This document shows, in pieces, positions 7,568-15,191 of a stretch of 17,724 bases of DNA. This DNA is from Opitutaceae bacterium. GTDB taxonomy: Bacteria > Verrucomicrobiota > Verrucomicrobiia > Opitutales > Opitutaceae. The translations under genes and the position numbers were made by a program. The notes beneath the pieces are model-generated. The model was given only the letters and a program-made list of their open reading frames with translations, was not told the origin of the DNA and searched no databases. Position 1 is the stretch's first letter; each line of letters begins with the position of its first letter. The stretch spans positions 1 to 17,724 of the forward strand of contig JADLBI010000260.1 of the NCBI GenBank assembly GCA_020847775.1, written 5' to 3'.

Positions 7568-10354
7568 TCAGAGTTTCCAGCGCACACCAAAGTTCGCGCT
7601 CCAATCATATTCCTCGAACTGCACGAGGCGCTTGGCCGGGGAGAGGTTGCCGCCCTTTTGATAAACGCGGAACGGCTCGTTGGTGAGGTTGAGCAATTCG
7701 GCGAACACCTCGAGGCTCTTGGTGATGCGATAGCTCGTCGTGAGGTCGAGTTGCTTGAAGTCATCAATCCAAAAATCTTCGATTGCGTCGCCTCCGAGCG
7801 GTTCGTCCTCCCGCAAGCGTTCGCTGCGAAAATTAAGCGCGACGCGCACGAAGAAGCCGTTTTTTTCGTAGGTCAGGGCGACGTTGCCGACGCGATCGGA
7901 TTGACCGACAAATGCGAGATGTTCGCCCGCGCGCGTGGGATAGTCCGCCTTGCTGTCCGCAAACGTGATGTTGGCGAGCACGCCGAGGCCGTCGAAAGGC
8001 GTGGGCAGCATTTGCAACTGCTGCTGGTAGGCCAATTCGAGGCCGCGAATCACGCCGCTGCTGCCGTTGCGGAATGAGGTGATCTCGTAGCCCGGGAATG
8101 CCGGATCGGCCTCGATCTCGGTTTCATAGCTGAAGTTCCTGATGTCCTTCTGGAAGGCCGCGACGGAGAATAGCCCGAGCGACGGCAGGTAGTATTCAAT
8201 CGAGGCGTCGAGGTTTTCAGCTTCGAGCGCGGCGAGGTGCGGATTGCCCACCGTGACTTCCTCGTCCTCGTGGTTGATGTTGCGGCGATAGGCACTGTCG
8301 CCGAACGACGGACGCACGATGGAGTTTGACCACGAGGCACGCACGACGAGCTCCTTCGCGGCGTCGTGCCGCAGATAGACGCCCGGCAGCCAGTTGGTGT
8401 AGGATCGCGAGGACTTGACCGCGCTCGTGCCGACGAAATCGCCACTGGCGTCAAATTCCAGTTCCTTGCCGGTGGTGGTGTATTCGGTGCGCTCGACGCG
8501 GGTGCCGACGATGAGGCTCGTCTTGCCCAACGTGACACCGCTCATGGCGTAGGCCGCGGTCACTTCTTCGGTGGAGACCCAATCGTCGAAATTGCTGTCC
8601 TCGGGTTCGCTCTCGCCATCGAAGGCCGCGAGGTTGCCAAAGAACGCCGCGCGCAGCGCCGCCGGGCTGATTTGCGGGACGCGCGGACCATAGGGATAAT
8701 CGCTGATTTCGCCCGCGATGCTCGCAAAGGTAAACGTGGCGGGCACATCATACTCGGTGACCTCGGCCTCGCTCAGTTTTTCCTTTTCGCGCGCGACCCC
8801 GCCGAACTTCACAAAGCCCTGCCGGTTGCCGGAAAAATCGTAGCGCGCATTGAGCGTAATCCCGCGCTCGGTTTCCTCGCCGAGCTCCATCGCGACGGTG
8901 AGTTCGTCGAACTGGTTGTAAGAGGCCGGGTCGGTGATGCTCGCGCCGCCGAGCTGATCTACGGTGATGTCGTAAGTGCCGTTGAAGTCGTAGCGAAACA
9001 CGCCATCACGCGTGCCGCGGCGGAACACCACTTGGGTTTCCTGCGGCTTGATCTCCTCGCCTCTGGACCAGGCGAGATTGCCGTCGAGTGTCCAATTACC
9101 GACGTGCTTTTCGCCGCCGACCATGAACGCGGTCAACTCCTGATCCTTCTCGCGCATGCGCAAACGGCGGTCGAAGCGGCGCACCCCTGAAACGGTGGCT
9201 GTGCCGTCGCCGATGGCGTCGAGCGAGTTGCCCTGGGCAAAGGGAATGAGCGTCACATGGCGATTCTCGGTGTCGGTGAAACGATTGTAGGTGCCGCGCG
9301 CGTAGAACGTCGTGGCGGCATCGGGCTTGAACTCGAACGCGGAGCTCGCGCCGTAGCGTTTGCGCTCAATCTCGTAATCGCGAAACGCGATGTCTTGCAG
9401 GAAATACACCGGCGTGTCGTCGCCATCGAACTCGTCGGTCCAGCCGTCGTCGATCTCGTAGTTGTGGGAGCCGAACTTGCGCACCTGCCAGGTCGGCGCG
9501 ACGAGGAAACCCATTTTCCCGTCGGCGAGAATAGTGGAGAACGCGCCGTTGAACTTGCTGCCGAACGCGTCGGCCAGCGCGGAGTATTGCGCCTGCGCGT
9601 TGAACGACGCGTGCAGGCCGTCCTGATCAAACGGGCTCTTGGTCCTGATGTTGACCGTGCCGCCGAGGCCTTCTCCATCCTTGTCCGGCGTCGGCACCTT
9701 CGCCACTTCGATCGCGGCGAGCGTGTCCACCGGCACAACATCAAGCGCGATGCCGCGTTCGCCGACTTCCGGGCTGGCGACCTTGGCGCCGTCGAGCGTC
9801 ACGTTGCCGAGCGTGTAATTCATGCCGCGCACGATGGCGAAGCGGCCTTCGCCTTGGTCGCGGTAAAGCGAAACCCCCGGCACGCGTTGCAGCGACTCGG
9901 CGGCGTTTTGGTCCGGGAAACGGCCGATCTCATCCGCGGCGACGATATTGGCCAGCGTGGCCGCAGCGCGCTGCTCGTTGATCGCGCGGGCCGTGCCAAC
10001 GATCGCACCTTCAATCACGAAGCGATCCATCTCCACCACATCCGCGCCGAATACGAGGCTGCCGTCGGTTGTGCGCCCTTCGTCAACCGCGACCGGCCTC
10101 GCGGCCGACGGATACCCGACGTAGTGAAACGCCAGCGTCTGCTCGCCGGCGGGCACATTGAGTAGCACGAAGCGGCCATCGCGCGTCGTGTAAGTTTCGG
10201 TTTCCGTCTGGGCGACCGATACGCGCACGCCGCCTAGAGGCAACTTGGTCGCGTCGTCGGTCACGCGACCGGAGACGGTGCCGGTTTGGGCTTGGAGCGC
10301 GAGTGGCGCCAGCAAGCTGCTGATCAGGAGCAGGAAGAACTGCAATCGTTTCAT
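7568..10354 (-). CDS. TonB-dependent outer-membrane receptor with carboxypeptidase-regulatory-like domain
   Basis: This 928-residue protein is an outer-membrane active transporter energised by TonB. It has a signal peptide (residues 1-22, ending ALQAQ), then a carboxypeptidase-regulatory-like beta-sandwich at ~25-105 (TVSGRVTDDATKLPLGGVRV). The plug at ~125-238 includes DEIGRFPDQNAAESLQRVPG (141-160) and ends with GGTVNIRTKSP. The rest is a ~680-residue beta-barrel. The plug wording matches the large Caulobacter/Xanthomonas-type receptors that often carry carbohydrates. The last residues, VRWKL, lack the usual terminal Phe. No clear TonB box is seen; EMDRFVIEG at 108-116 is the candidate region. 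The phytase gene follows directly, so phytate or its breakdown products are reasonable ligands, by context only. The 193-base gap to the upstream AraC gene contains a palindrome likely to be regulatory. Confidence 0.93.
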   Translation of the reverse strand: MKRLQFFLLLISSLLAPLALQAQTGTVSGRVTDDATKLPLGGVRVSVAQTETETYTTRDGRFVLLNVPAGEQTLAFHYVGYPSAARPVAVDEGRTTDGSLVFGADVVEMDRFVIEGAIVGTARAINEQRAAATLANIVAADEIGRFPDQNAAESLQRVPGVSLYRDQGEGRFAIVRGMNYTLGNVTLDGAKVASPEVGERGIALDVVPVDTLAAIEVAKVPTPDKDGEGLGGTVNIRTKSPFDQDGLHASFNAQAQYSALADAFGSKFNGAFSTILADGKMGFLVAPTWQVRKFGSHNYEIDDGWTDEFDGDDTPVYFLQDIAFRDYEIERKRYGASSAFEFKPDAATTFYARGTYNRFTDTENRHVTLIPFAQGNSLDAIGDGTATVSGVRRFDRRLRMREKDQELTAFMVGGEKHVGNWTLDGNLAWSRGEEIKPQETQVVFRRGTRDGVFRYDFNGTYDITVDQLGGASITDPASYNQFDELTVAMELGEETERGITLNARYDFSGNRQGFVKFGGVAREKEKLSEAEVTEYDVPATFTFASIAGEISDYPYGPRVPQISPAALRAAFFGNLAAFDGESEPEDSNFDDWVSTEEVTAAYAMSGVTLGKTSLIVGTRVERTEYTTTGKELEFDASGDFVGTSAVKSSRSYTNWLPGVYLRHDAAKELVVRASWSNSIVRPSFGDSAYRRNINHEDEEVTVGNPHLAALEAENLDASIEYYLPSLGLFSVAAFQKDIRNFSYETEIEADPAFPGYEITSFRNGSSGVIRGLELAYQQQLQMLPTPFDGLGVLANITFADSKADYPTRAGEHLAFVGQSDRVGNVALTYEKNGFFVRVALNFRSERLREDEPLGGDAIEDFWIDDFKQLDLTTSYRITKSLEVFAELLNLTNEPFRVYQKGGNLSPAKRLVQFEEYDWSANFGVRWKL

Positions 10355-10524
10355 GGTCGGAGTTGTTGGTGTTCAGGCGGCACGCGGGCGCGCCATGTAT
10401 CCGACCGTGCCCACCATGACAAATCACCGTCAAGCCGCCAACCGCGGCGTCACAGACTTATCACGCGTCCGTAAACCACCCGTCACATTCGCCACACAAA
10501 CGCCACAATTTCCGCCCCGTCCGG

Positions 10525-10543
10525 TGTCATCTAATAAATGACA
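10525..10543. promoter_or_regulatory. 19-bp palindrome upstream of the receptor-phytase genes, probable operator
   Basis: TGTCATCTAATAAATGACA has 6-bp perfect arms, extended to 7 bp by G10524/C10544. It lies 171 bases upstream of the receptor start and 4 bases after the AraC stop codon. It matches the palindrome at 6309-6327 at 15 of 19 positions. Both are flanked by the block TGACACTTTTC, here at 10539-10549 on the plus strand and at 6303-6313 on the minus strand. No T-tract follows on the minus strand, so it is a poor terminator for the AraC gene. Confidence 0.55.
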
Positions 10544-10547
10544 CTTT

Positions 10548-11396
10548 TCACGCACCCCAGGCGCGGGCGCGCAGCGCCTTTGGCGGGACACCGTAGAGTT
10601 GTTTGATCCAGCGCGAAAAATGAACCGGCGTTTGAACGTGGCAGCGAAACGCCACGTCGCCGACGGTGAGGCCGGTCTCGCGCAGGAGTTGCGCGCCGCG
10701 GCGCGTGCGCGTTTCCCACACATAGCGCAGCGGTGTGGTGCCGAGGTGACGCTTGAACAGGGTGACCAGTTGCGTCGGCGACACGCCCGCCGCCGCCGCC
10801 ATCGTCGGCAGGTCCGTGCGCTCGCGATCCTCCTGTCCCACCCAGGCGAGCGCGCGGCGCAACGTGTCGGGCTCGTCCGCCGCGCGGCGTTGCTGGCGCG
10901 CATCGGTGAACAAATACGCCTGCAAAACCGCGAGGCCGAGGGCGTCGATCAGGCCGTGCGCCTGCGTGCCCGCCGTCAACGGCATCGCGAGACCGAGCTC
11001 CATCAGTTGCGCGAAACGATGCGTCACCGGCAGCACCGACGCGGCTTGGGCGCACGCGTCGCGCAATTCCGCGCTGACGATACCCGGCCGCAACGCGCAC
11101 CATGTGTGATGACTCTTGCGCACGGCGGAAAACGCAAAGTTCTCGCGCCCGCCCGGCCGCAACAGCGTCACATGGCCGGGCTGCACCTCGCGCGGCACGC
11201 CATCCACCTCGATCTGCATCGCCCCATCGACCAGGACCACGAGTTGATAATCGGACTGCACGCGCGGGCCAAATCGTCCGCCGGGCTGATAAACCACATC
11301 GCCAAAGGTCACGCGCGCCGAGATCACCGAACGCAGGTTGGAGATAAGTGGCCTATTGGATATGGTTATTCGCTTATTGTGGCTACCTGAGGGCAT
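10548..11396 (-). CDS. AraC-family transcriptional regulator with cupin sensor domain
   Basis: This 282-residue regulator has an N-terminal cupin-like ligand-binding fold (~25-95: DYQLVVLVDGAMQIEVDG, then VQPGHVTLLRPGG). Its C-terminal double helix-turn-helix lies at ~184-282 (LPTMAAAAGVSPTQLVTLFK, then LTVGDVAFRCHVQTPVHFSR). Such proteins usually activate nearby sugar-use genes when the cupin binds its ligand. The annotated start is ATG 11394-11396, but the first ~23 residues are unlike the family. The DNA there (11342-11410) is AT-rich and overlaps the promoter region of the divergent PhyH gene. GTG at 11325-11327, just before ISARVTFGD, is an attractive alternative start. Likely targets are the divergent PhyH/GH172/GH37 genes and perhaps the receptor-phytase genes downstream on its own strand; both are inferred from position. 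Confidence 0.88.
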   Translation of the reverse strand: MPSGSHNKRITISNRPLISNLRSVISARVTFGDVVYQPGGRFGPRVQSDYQLVVLVDGAMQIEVDGVPREVQPGHVTLLRPGGRENFAFSAVRKSHHTWCALRPGIVSAELRDACAQAASVLPVTHRFAQLMELGLAMPLTAGTQAHGLIDALGLAVLQAYLFTDARQQRRAADEPDTLRRALAWVGQEDRERTDLPTMAAAAGVSPTQLVTLFKRHLGTTPLRYVWETRTRRGAQLLRETGLTVGDVAFRCHVQTPVHFSRWIKQLYGVPPKALRARAWGA

Positions 11397-11423
11397 TTTT
11401 ATTTGTTAATGGATATATCACGC
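11342..11423. promoter_or_regulatory. AT-rich divergent promoter region with a direct repeat
   Basis: This stretch is much more AT-rich than its neighbours and lies between the AraC gene and the PhyH gene. It contains a direct repeat, TATTGGATAT (11354-11363) and TAATGGATAT (11407-11416), matching at 9 of 10 positions and 53 bases apart, about five helical turns. AraC-type regulators bind direct repeats, often on the same DNA face, so these are candidate AraC sites. Convincing -35/-10 boxes could not be assigned. Confidence 0.4.
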
Positions 11424-12443
11424 ATGAGTTCCGCAACCCTCGAAACCCCGTTTCGCAACCTCGTCACCGCCACCGGCGGTTTTGCCGGCACCCGGCGCAG
11501 CCCATTCCCCGCCACGCGCCCGCCGGGCTATTTTTCGCCCGATGCCGACCCGGCCGCGGTGCAGGCGTTCTTCGCCGCGAATGGCTATCTTGTTTTGGAA
11601 AACGCGTTCAGCCCCGCCGAGATCGAAGCGCTGAAAAACGAGACAACCGCCATTTGTCGCGGGGATCGCGGCGAGCTGCCCGATCATCCGAAGGCGGACG
11701 CGGCCGAGCCGGACGATTCCGTGTTGCAGCGATTCCTGTGCATTCACTTTCCGCACAAGTGTTCCGACGTGATGCTGCGGGCGATCCACAACCAACCGAC
11801 GGTCGAAATCCTCACCACGGTGGTCGGCCCGAATGTGAAGTGCATGCAATCGATGCTCTTCATCAAATCCTCCGGCAAGCCCGGCCAGGCTTGGCATCAG
11901 GATGAGGATTACATCCCCACACGCGACCGCTCGCTCATCGGCGCATGGATCGCGATTGATCGCGCCACCACCGAGAACGGTTGCCTCTGGGTGCTGCCCG
12001 GTTCGCACCAGCCCGGCATTCTCTGGGAGCAGCACTGGCACGGCGACCGCCGCTTCGATTGCGCGGAGGAGTCGTTTGGTTTTCCGTATCGCGACGAGGA
12101 AGCCGTGCCGGTGGAAGTCGAGGCCGGCTCGGTCGTGTTCTTCAACGGTTACCTGCTGCATCGCTCGTTGCCCAACAAAGCCCCGCAGGGCGCGTATCGC
12201 CGCTCGCTCGTCAATCATTACATGACCTGCGAATCGCGCCTGCCGTGGAGCCTGCCAAAGGCAGGCGAACACATGGCGTCCGCCGATCACCGCGACATCA
12301 TCATCGTGGCCGGGCACGATCCCTACGCCCACCGCGGCTACGAACAAATCCACACGCCCAGCGTGCGCCCCAGCGGCCAGGGCGGCTGCGACAAGTGGGG
12401 CGGCCAGGGCCGCCAATACAAGGAAACCGCGCCCAACGTCTAG
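11424..12443 (+). CDS. Phytanoyl-CoA dioxygenase (PhyH)-family Fe(II)/2-oxoglutarate oxygenase
   Basis: This 339-residue protein belongs to the PhyH family of non-haem iron oxygenases, which hydroxylate small molecules using O2 and 2-oxoglutarate. The iron facial triad can be read: His158 and Asp160 in AWHQDEDY, and His246 in GYLLHRSLPN. Arg259 or Arg260 (AYRRSLVNHY) is the 2-oxoglutarate-binding position. The segment FFAANGYLVLENAFSPAEIE is the usual family opening. Residues ~314-339 form a Gly-rich tail (RPSGQGGCDKWGGQGRQYK). I chose ATG 11424; ATG 11409 would add five residues, and the frame is open to TTG 11403. No signal peptide is seen. It is first in a plus-strand row with GH172 and GH37-like genes and divergent from the AraC gene. 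Its substrate is unknown; the family name does not imply phytanoyl-CoA. Confidence 0.88.
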   Translation: MSSATLETPFRNLVTATGGFAGTRRSPFPATRPPGYFSPDADPAAVQAFFAANGYLVLENAFSPAEIEALKNETTAICRGDRGELPDHPKADAAEPDDSVLQRFLCIHFPHKCSDVMLRAIHNQPTVEILTTVVGPNVKCMQSMLFIKSSGKPGQAWHQDEDYIPTRDRSLIGAWIAIDRATTENGCLWVLPGSHQPGILWEQHWHGDRRFDCAEESFGFPYRDEEAVPVEVEAGSVVFFNGYLLHRSLPNKAPQGAYRRSLVNHYMTCESRLPWSLPKAGEHMASADHRDIIIVAGHDPYAHRGYEQIHTPSVRPSGQGGCDKWGGQGRQYKETAPNV

Positions 12444-12477
12444 AGGTTGCCATGAGCCTTGCGCCAATCCCAGCAGC

Positions 12478-12550
12478 GGTGGACGGGCACGTTCCTATGC
12501 CCGTCGAGTCGCGCGGATCCCGCGGACACGGGATGCGCGCCCACCTTGGG
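12478..12550. repeat. Paired palindromic element with GTGG ends (REPIN-like)
   Basis: Two hairpins occur between the PhyH and GH172 genes, starting 35 bases after the PhyH stop. The first is a perfect 8-bp stem GACGGGCA (12482-12489) with TGCCCGTC (12498-12505). The second pairs GCGCGGATCCCG (12511-12522) with CGGGATGCGCGC (12529-12540) with one mismatch. The outer ends GGTGG (12478-12482) and CCACC (12541-12545) are complementary. The right edge CCACCTTGGG resembles the right edge of the element at 3689-3781 (CTACCTTGGG), with G in place of A in the minus-strand tetranucleotide. Bases 12551-12699 after it show no gene and no confident promoter. Confidence 0.55.
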
Positions 12551-12699
12551 CATGATTCTCCTCGTAAGTGCGGAAGAAAGTTCATGACCGCCGCTAGCGA
12601 TCATCGCCAGAAACACGATCCCAGCCAACCGCTTGAGTGATACTCTTTGAAAAAGGCCTGCATTCGTGACACGACTGCGCCAGCCTGCCCGCGTATCCC

Positions 12700-13782
12700 A
12701 TGAACGCTTTCAACGGCCTCGGCCTCCACCTCGGCAACCTCAGTCGTCTCTCCCGCGCGCAGACTCGCTCGATCAGCGCGGAGAACTTTAACGGCGCGAA
12801 AGGCGCCGGCGGCATGGCCACCGAGGGCACTGGCGCCCGGGCCGCGCGCGACCTCGGGCAGGGGTGGAAAGTCTCGCCCGCTGTTCGCATCAAAGCGGGC
12901 GAAACCTTCACCTTTGCCGACATCACGGGTCCCGGCGCCATCCAACAGATCTGGATGACGCCTACCGGCCCTTGGCGCTTCAGCATTTTGCGGATTTATT
13001 GGGACGGGCAGGAGCACCCATCGGTCGAATGCCCGGTTGGTGATTTCTTCGGCATGCCTTGGGGCAAGTTCGCCCCGCTCGTCTCGCAACCCGTGTGCGT
13101 GAACCCCGGCAGCGCCTTCAACTGCTATTGGGAAATGCCGTTTCGCAAATCGTGCCGCATGACGATGACCAACCTCGGCAGCGAGGAGACGATGCTCTTT
13201 TATCAGGTCAACTATACGCTGACCGACGTGTCGGAGGATTGCGCCTACTTTCACGCGCAGTTTCGCCGCACTAATCCGCTGCCCTACAAGGATGTGTTCA
13301 CCATTCTCGACGGCGTGCGTGGCCGCGGCCACTACGTCGGCACCGTCATGGGCTGGGGTTCCAACAACTTCGGCTGGTGGGGCGAAGGCGAAATCAAGTT
13401 TTACTTCGACGGCGACAAGGACTGGCCCACCATCTGCGGCACGGGCACGGAGGACTACTTCTGCGGATCCTATAATTTCGAGAATAAGGAAAATAAACAG
13501 TATCAGGAGTTCTGCACGCCCTACGCCGGCTTGCACCAAGTCATCCGCCCTGACGGTGTCTATGCCTCGCAAACCCGCTTCGGCATGTATCGCTGGCACG
13601 TGATGGACCCGGTGCGGTTCGAACAAGAGCTGCGCATCACCATGCAAGCGTTGAGTTGGCGACCGGACCGTCGCTACCTGCCACTGCAAGACGACCTGTG
13701 CTCAACCGCGTTCTGGTATCAAACGCTGCCCACCGCGCTGTTCCCCGCCTTGCCAGACAAGGACTACCTCGAAGTGATTTGA
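12700..13782 (+). CDS. DUF2961 / GH172-family glycoside hydrolase
   Basis: This 360-residue protein matches the DUF2961 family, now glycoside hydrolase family 172. Characterised members act on alpha-D-fructofuranosides/difructose dianhydride I or on D-arabinofuranosides. Family segments are SAENFNGAKGAGGMA (26-40), ITGPGAIQQIWMT (75-87), GDFFGMPWG (114-122), the acidic GWWGEGEIKFYFDGD (225-239) and the hallmark GTGTEDYFCGSYNF (247-260). Glu251, with Glu229 or Glu231, is the probable catalytic pair by analogy to characterised members. Length is typical of a single-domain member. There is no signal peptide or hydrophobic segment, so it should act in the cytoplasm on an imported glycoside. It follows the PhyH gene (256-base gap holding a palindromic repeat) and precedes a GH37-like gene (156-base gap). 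The exact substrate is not predictable. Confidence 0.9.
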   Translation: MNAFNGLGLHLGNLSRLSRAQTRSISAENFNGAKGAGGMATEGTGARAARDLGQGWKVSPAVRIKAGETFTFADITGPGAIQQIWMTPTGPWRFSILRIYWDGQEHPSVECPVGDFFGMPWGKFAPLVSQPVCVNPGSAFNCYWEMPFRKSCRMTMTNLGSEETMLFYQVNYTLTDVSEDCAYFHAQFRRTNPLPYKDVFTILDGVRGRGHYVGTVMGWGSNNFGWWGEGEIKFYFDGDKDWPTICGTGTEDYFCGSYNFENKENKQYQEFCTPYAGLHQVIRPDGVYASQTRFGMYRWHVMDPVRFEQELRITMQALSWRPDRRYLPLQDDLCSTAFWYQTLPTALFPALPDKDYLEVI

Positions 13783-13938
13783 GCAGACCATTTAACCACA
13801 GATGGCATCCTGATTGCGATCGGAGACGGATTGGTTCTGAATGTAAGACCGGGTCAGCGATCCCGCCCTGCATTCAATCACCGTATATTCATTCGCGTGC
13901 GCGATTGATTTCATCGCGCGGGCACCCAAGTTCGCGAC

Positions 13939-15180
13939 GTGACCATAACCGAAGCCATCGCCACCACACGCCACTACATTGACACCCATTGGGAAGAGAC
14001 CTTTCGCGATACGCGCGAGGCTGATCCCGCCAATGAGCTTCCCCTGCCGCATCCGCATGCCGTGGCTTCCACCGACCCATGCATGTGGCTGTTTTTCTAC
14101 TGGGACACCTACTTTACCAACCTCGGCCTCCTGCGCCAAAACCGCCTCGCGCAGGCCATCAACAACGCCGACAACGTCATCTACTGCATCGAGCAGCTCG
14201 GCTTTGTGCCCAACATCAGCGTGCGCATCGCGCACAACCGCTCGCAAATACCCGTCTCAGCGGTGTTGTTCGAGGATATCTTTCGGCACACCGGCGACAC
14301 CACTTGGCTAAAGCGCGCCTACGCCGCGTTGAACAAGGAATACGCGTTCTGGATGGCGATGCGCCTCGCGCCCAACGGCCTCAACACCTGCAACACGCAC
14401 GCCGATCCGGTCACGCTCGCCAATTTTTACGACGTCATCAAACACCGCCTCGCCGACATCCCGATCGACCCTGTGGCGCGCCTGCAATACCTGCGTCACA
14501 AAATGGCCGAGTGCGAAGTATGGGACTTCAACCCGCGCTTCGATCAGCGCGCGGCCGATTTCAACCCGGTCGATACCAACGCGATTCTCTACCAATTCGA
14601 AACCATCGCCGGCGACTTCGCCCGCACGCTCGGCCTCACCGCCGAGGAAATCGTCTGGCGCGAACGCGCCGCGCACCGCCGCGCGCTCATCGATCGTTAC
14701 CTGTGGAACGAAGCCAAAGGGTTCTATTTCGATTACGATTGGGCGCACGGCCGCCAAGGCTCGGTCGTTTCCGCGGCGCCGTATTTCGCACTGTGGTCCG
14801 GCGTGTGCTCAGATGCGCAGACCGCCGCGCTCGTGCGCAATCTCCCGCTCATCGAGCGCGCCCACGGCCTCATGACTTGCCAGGAAGGCAGCAACACTTC
14901 CGCGAACACCTATCAGTGGGACGCCCCCAATGCCTGGCCGCCGCTCCAGACCGCCGCAATCATGGGCCTGCTACGCCACGGCTACACGACCGAAGCCAAG
15001 CACCTCGCCGAAAAATTCGTCCTCACCTGCGCGCGCAACCTCGAGCACACCGGCCAGCTCTGGGAAAAATACAACGCCCTCACCGGAGGCATTGACGTGG
15101 CCGACGAATACAAGATGCCGCCACTGATAGGTTGGACCGCCGGCGGTTTCCTCCACGCCGCCGAAGTGCTGGAAAGCTGA
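13939..15180 (+). CDS. GH37 trehalase-like glycoside hydrolase
   Basis: This 413-residue protein has the (alpha/alpha)6 barrel features of glycoside hydrolase family 37. YWDTYFTN (54-61) matches the start of the trehalase core and QWDAPNAWPPLQ (326-337) fits the second trehalase signature. Probable catalytic residues are Asp196 in EVWDFNPRF and Glu376 in LWEKYNALTG, by analogy with the acid/base pair of E. coli trehalase. The first trehalase signature (PGGRF-type) is missing and the protein is ~100 residues or more shorter than classical trehalases, so the substrate may be a different glucoside. The start is GTG 13939; an in-frame stop at 13906-13908 and the absence of other early start codons leave little choice. 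No signal peptide is seen, so it is likely cytoplasmic. It is last of the plus-strand PhyH/GH172/GH37 row and ends 11 bases from the convergent small membrane-protein gene. Confidence 0.85.
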   Translation: MTITEAIATTRHYIDTHWEETFRDTREADPANELPLPHPHAVASTDPCMWLFFYWDTYFTNLGLLRQNRLAQAINNADNVIYCIEQLGFVPNISVRIAHNRSQIPVSAVLFEDIFRHTGDTTWLKRAYAALNKEYAFWMAMRLAPNGLNTCNTHADPVTLANFYDVIKHRLADIPIDPVARLQYLRHKMAECEVWDFNPRFDQRAADFNPVDTNAILYQFETIAGDFARTLGLTAEEIVWRERAAHRRALIDRYLWNEAKGFYFDYDWAHGRQGSVVSAAPYFALWSGVCSDAQTAALVRNLPLIERAHGLMTCQEGSNTSANTYQWDAPNAWPPLQTAAIMGLLRHGYTTEAKHLAEKFVLTCARNLEHTGQLWEKYNALTGGIDVADEYKMPPLIGWTAGGFLHAAEVLES

Positions 15181-15191
15181 CGCGCGCCGGC

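Noticed and set aside
10524..10544. Intrinsic terminator for the AraC gene
   Set aside because: The hairpin has only A/T-rich 7-bp arms with a 7-nt loop, and no T-tract follows on the minus strand; an operator explains it better, especially given the related palindrome at 6309.
11418..13689. Long minus-strand open frames opposite the PhyH and GH172 genes
   Set aside because: The plus-strand frames carry complete iron-binding and GTGTEDYF motifs; the opposite frames show none and overlap them fully.
13783..13938. Possible promoter or repeat fragment between GH172 and GH37 genes
   Set aside because: The sequence has an AACCACAGAT-like start reminiscent of common dispersed repeats, but no clear -35/-10 pair, hairpin or complete repeat could be defined.
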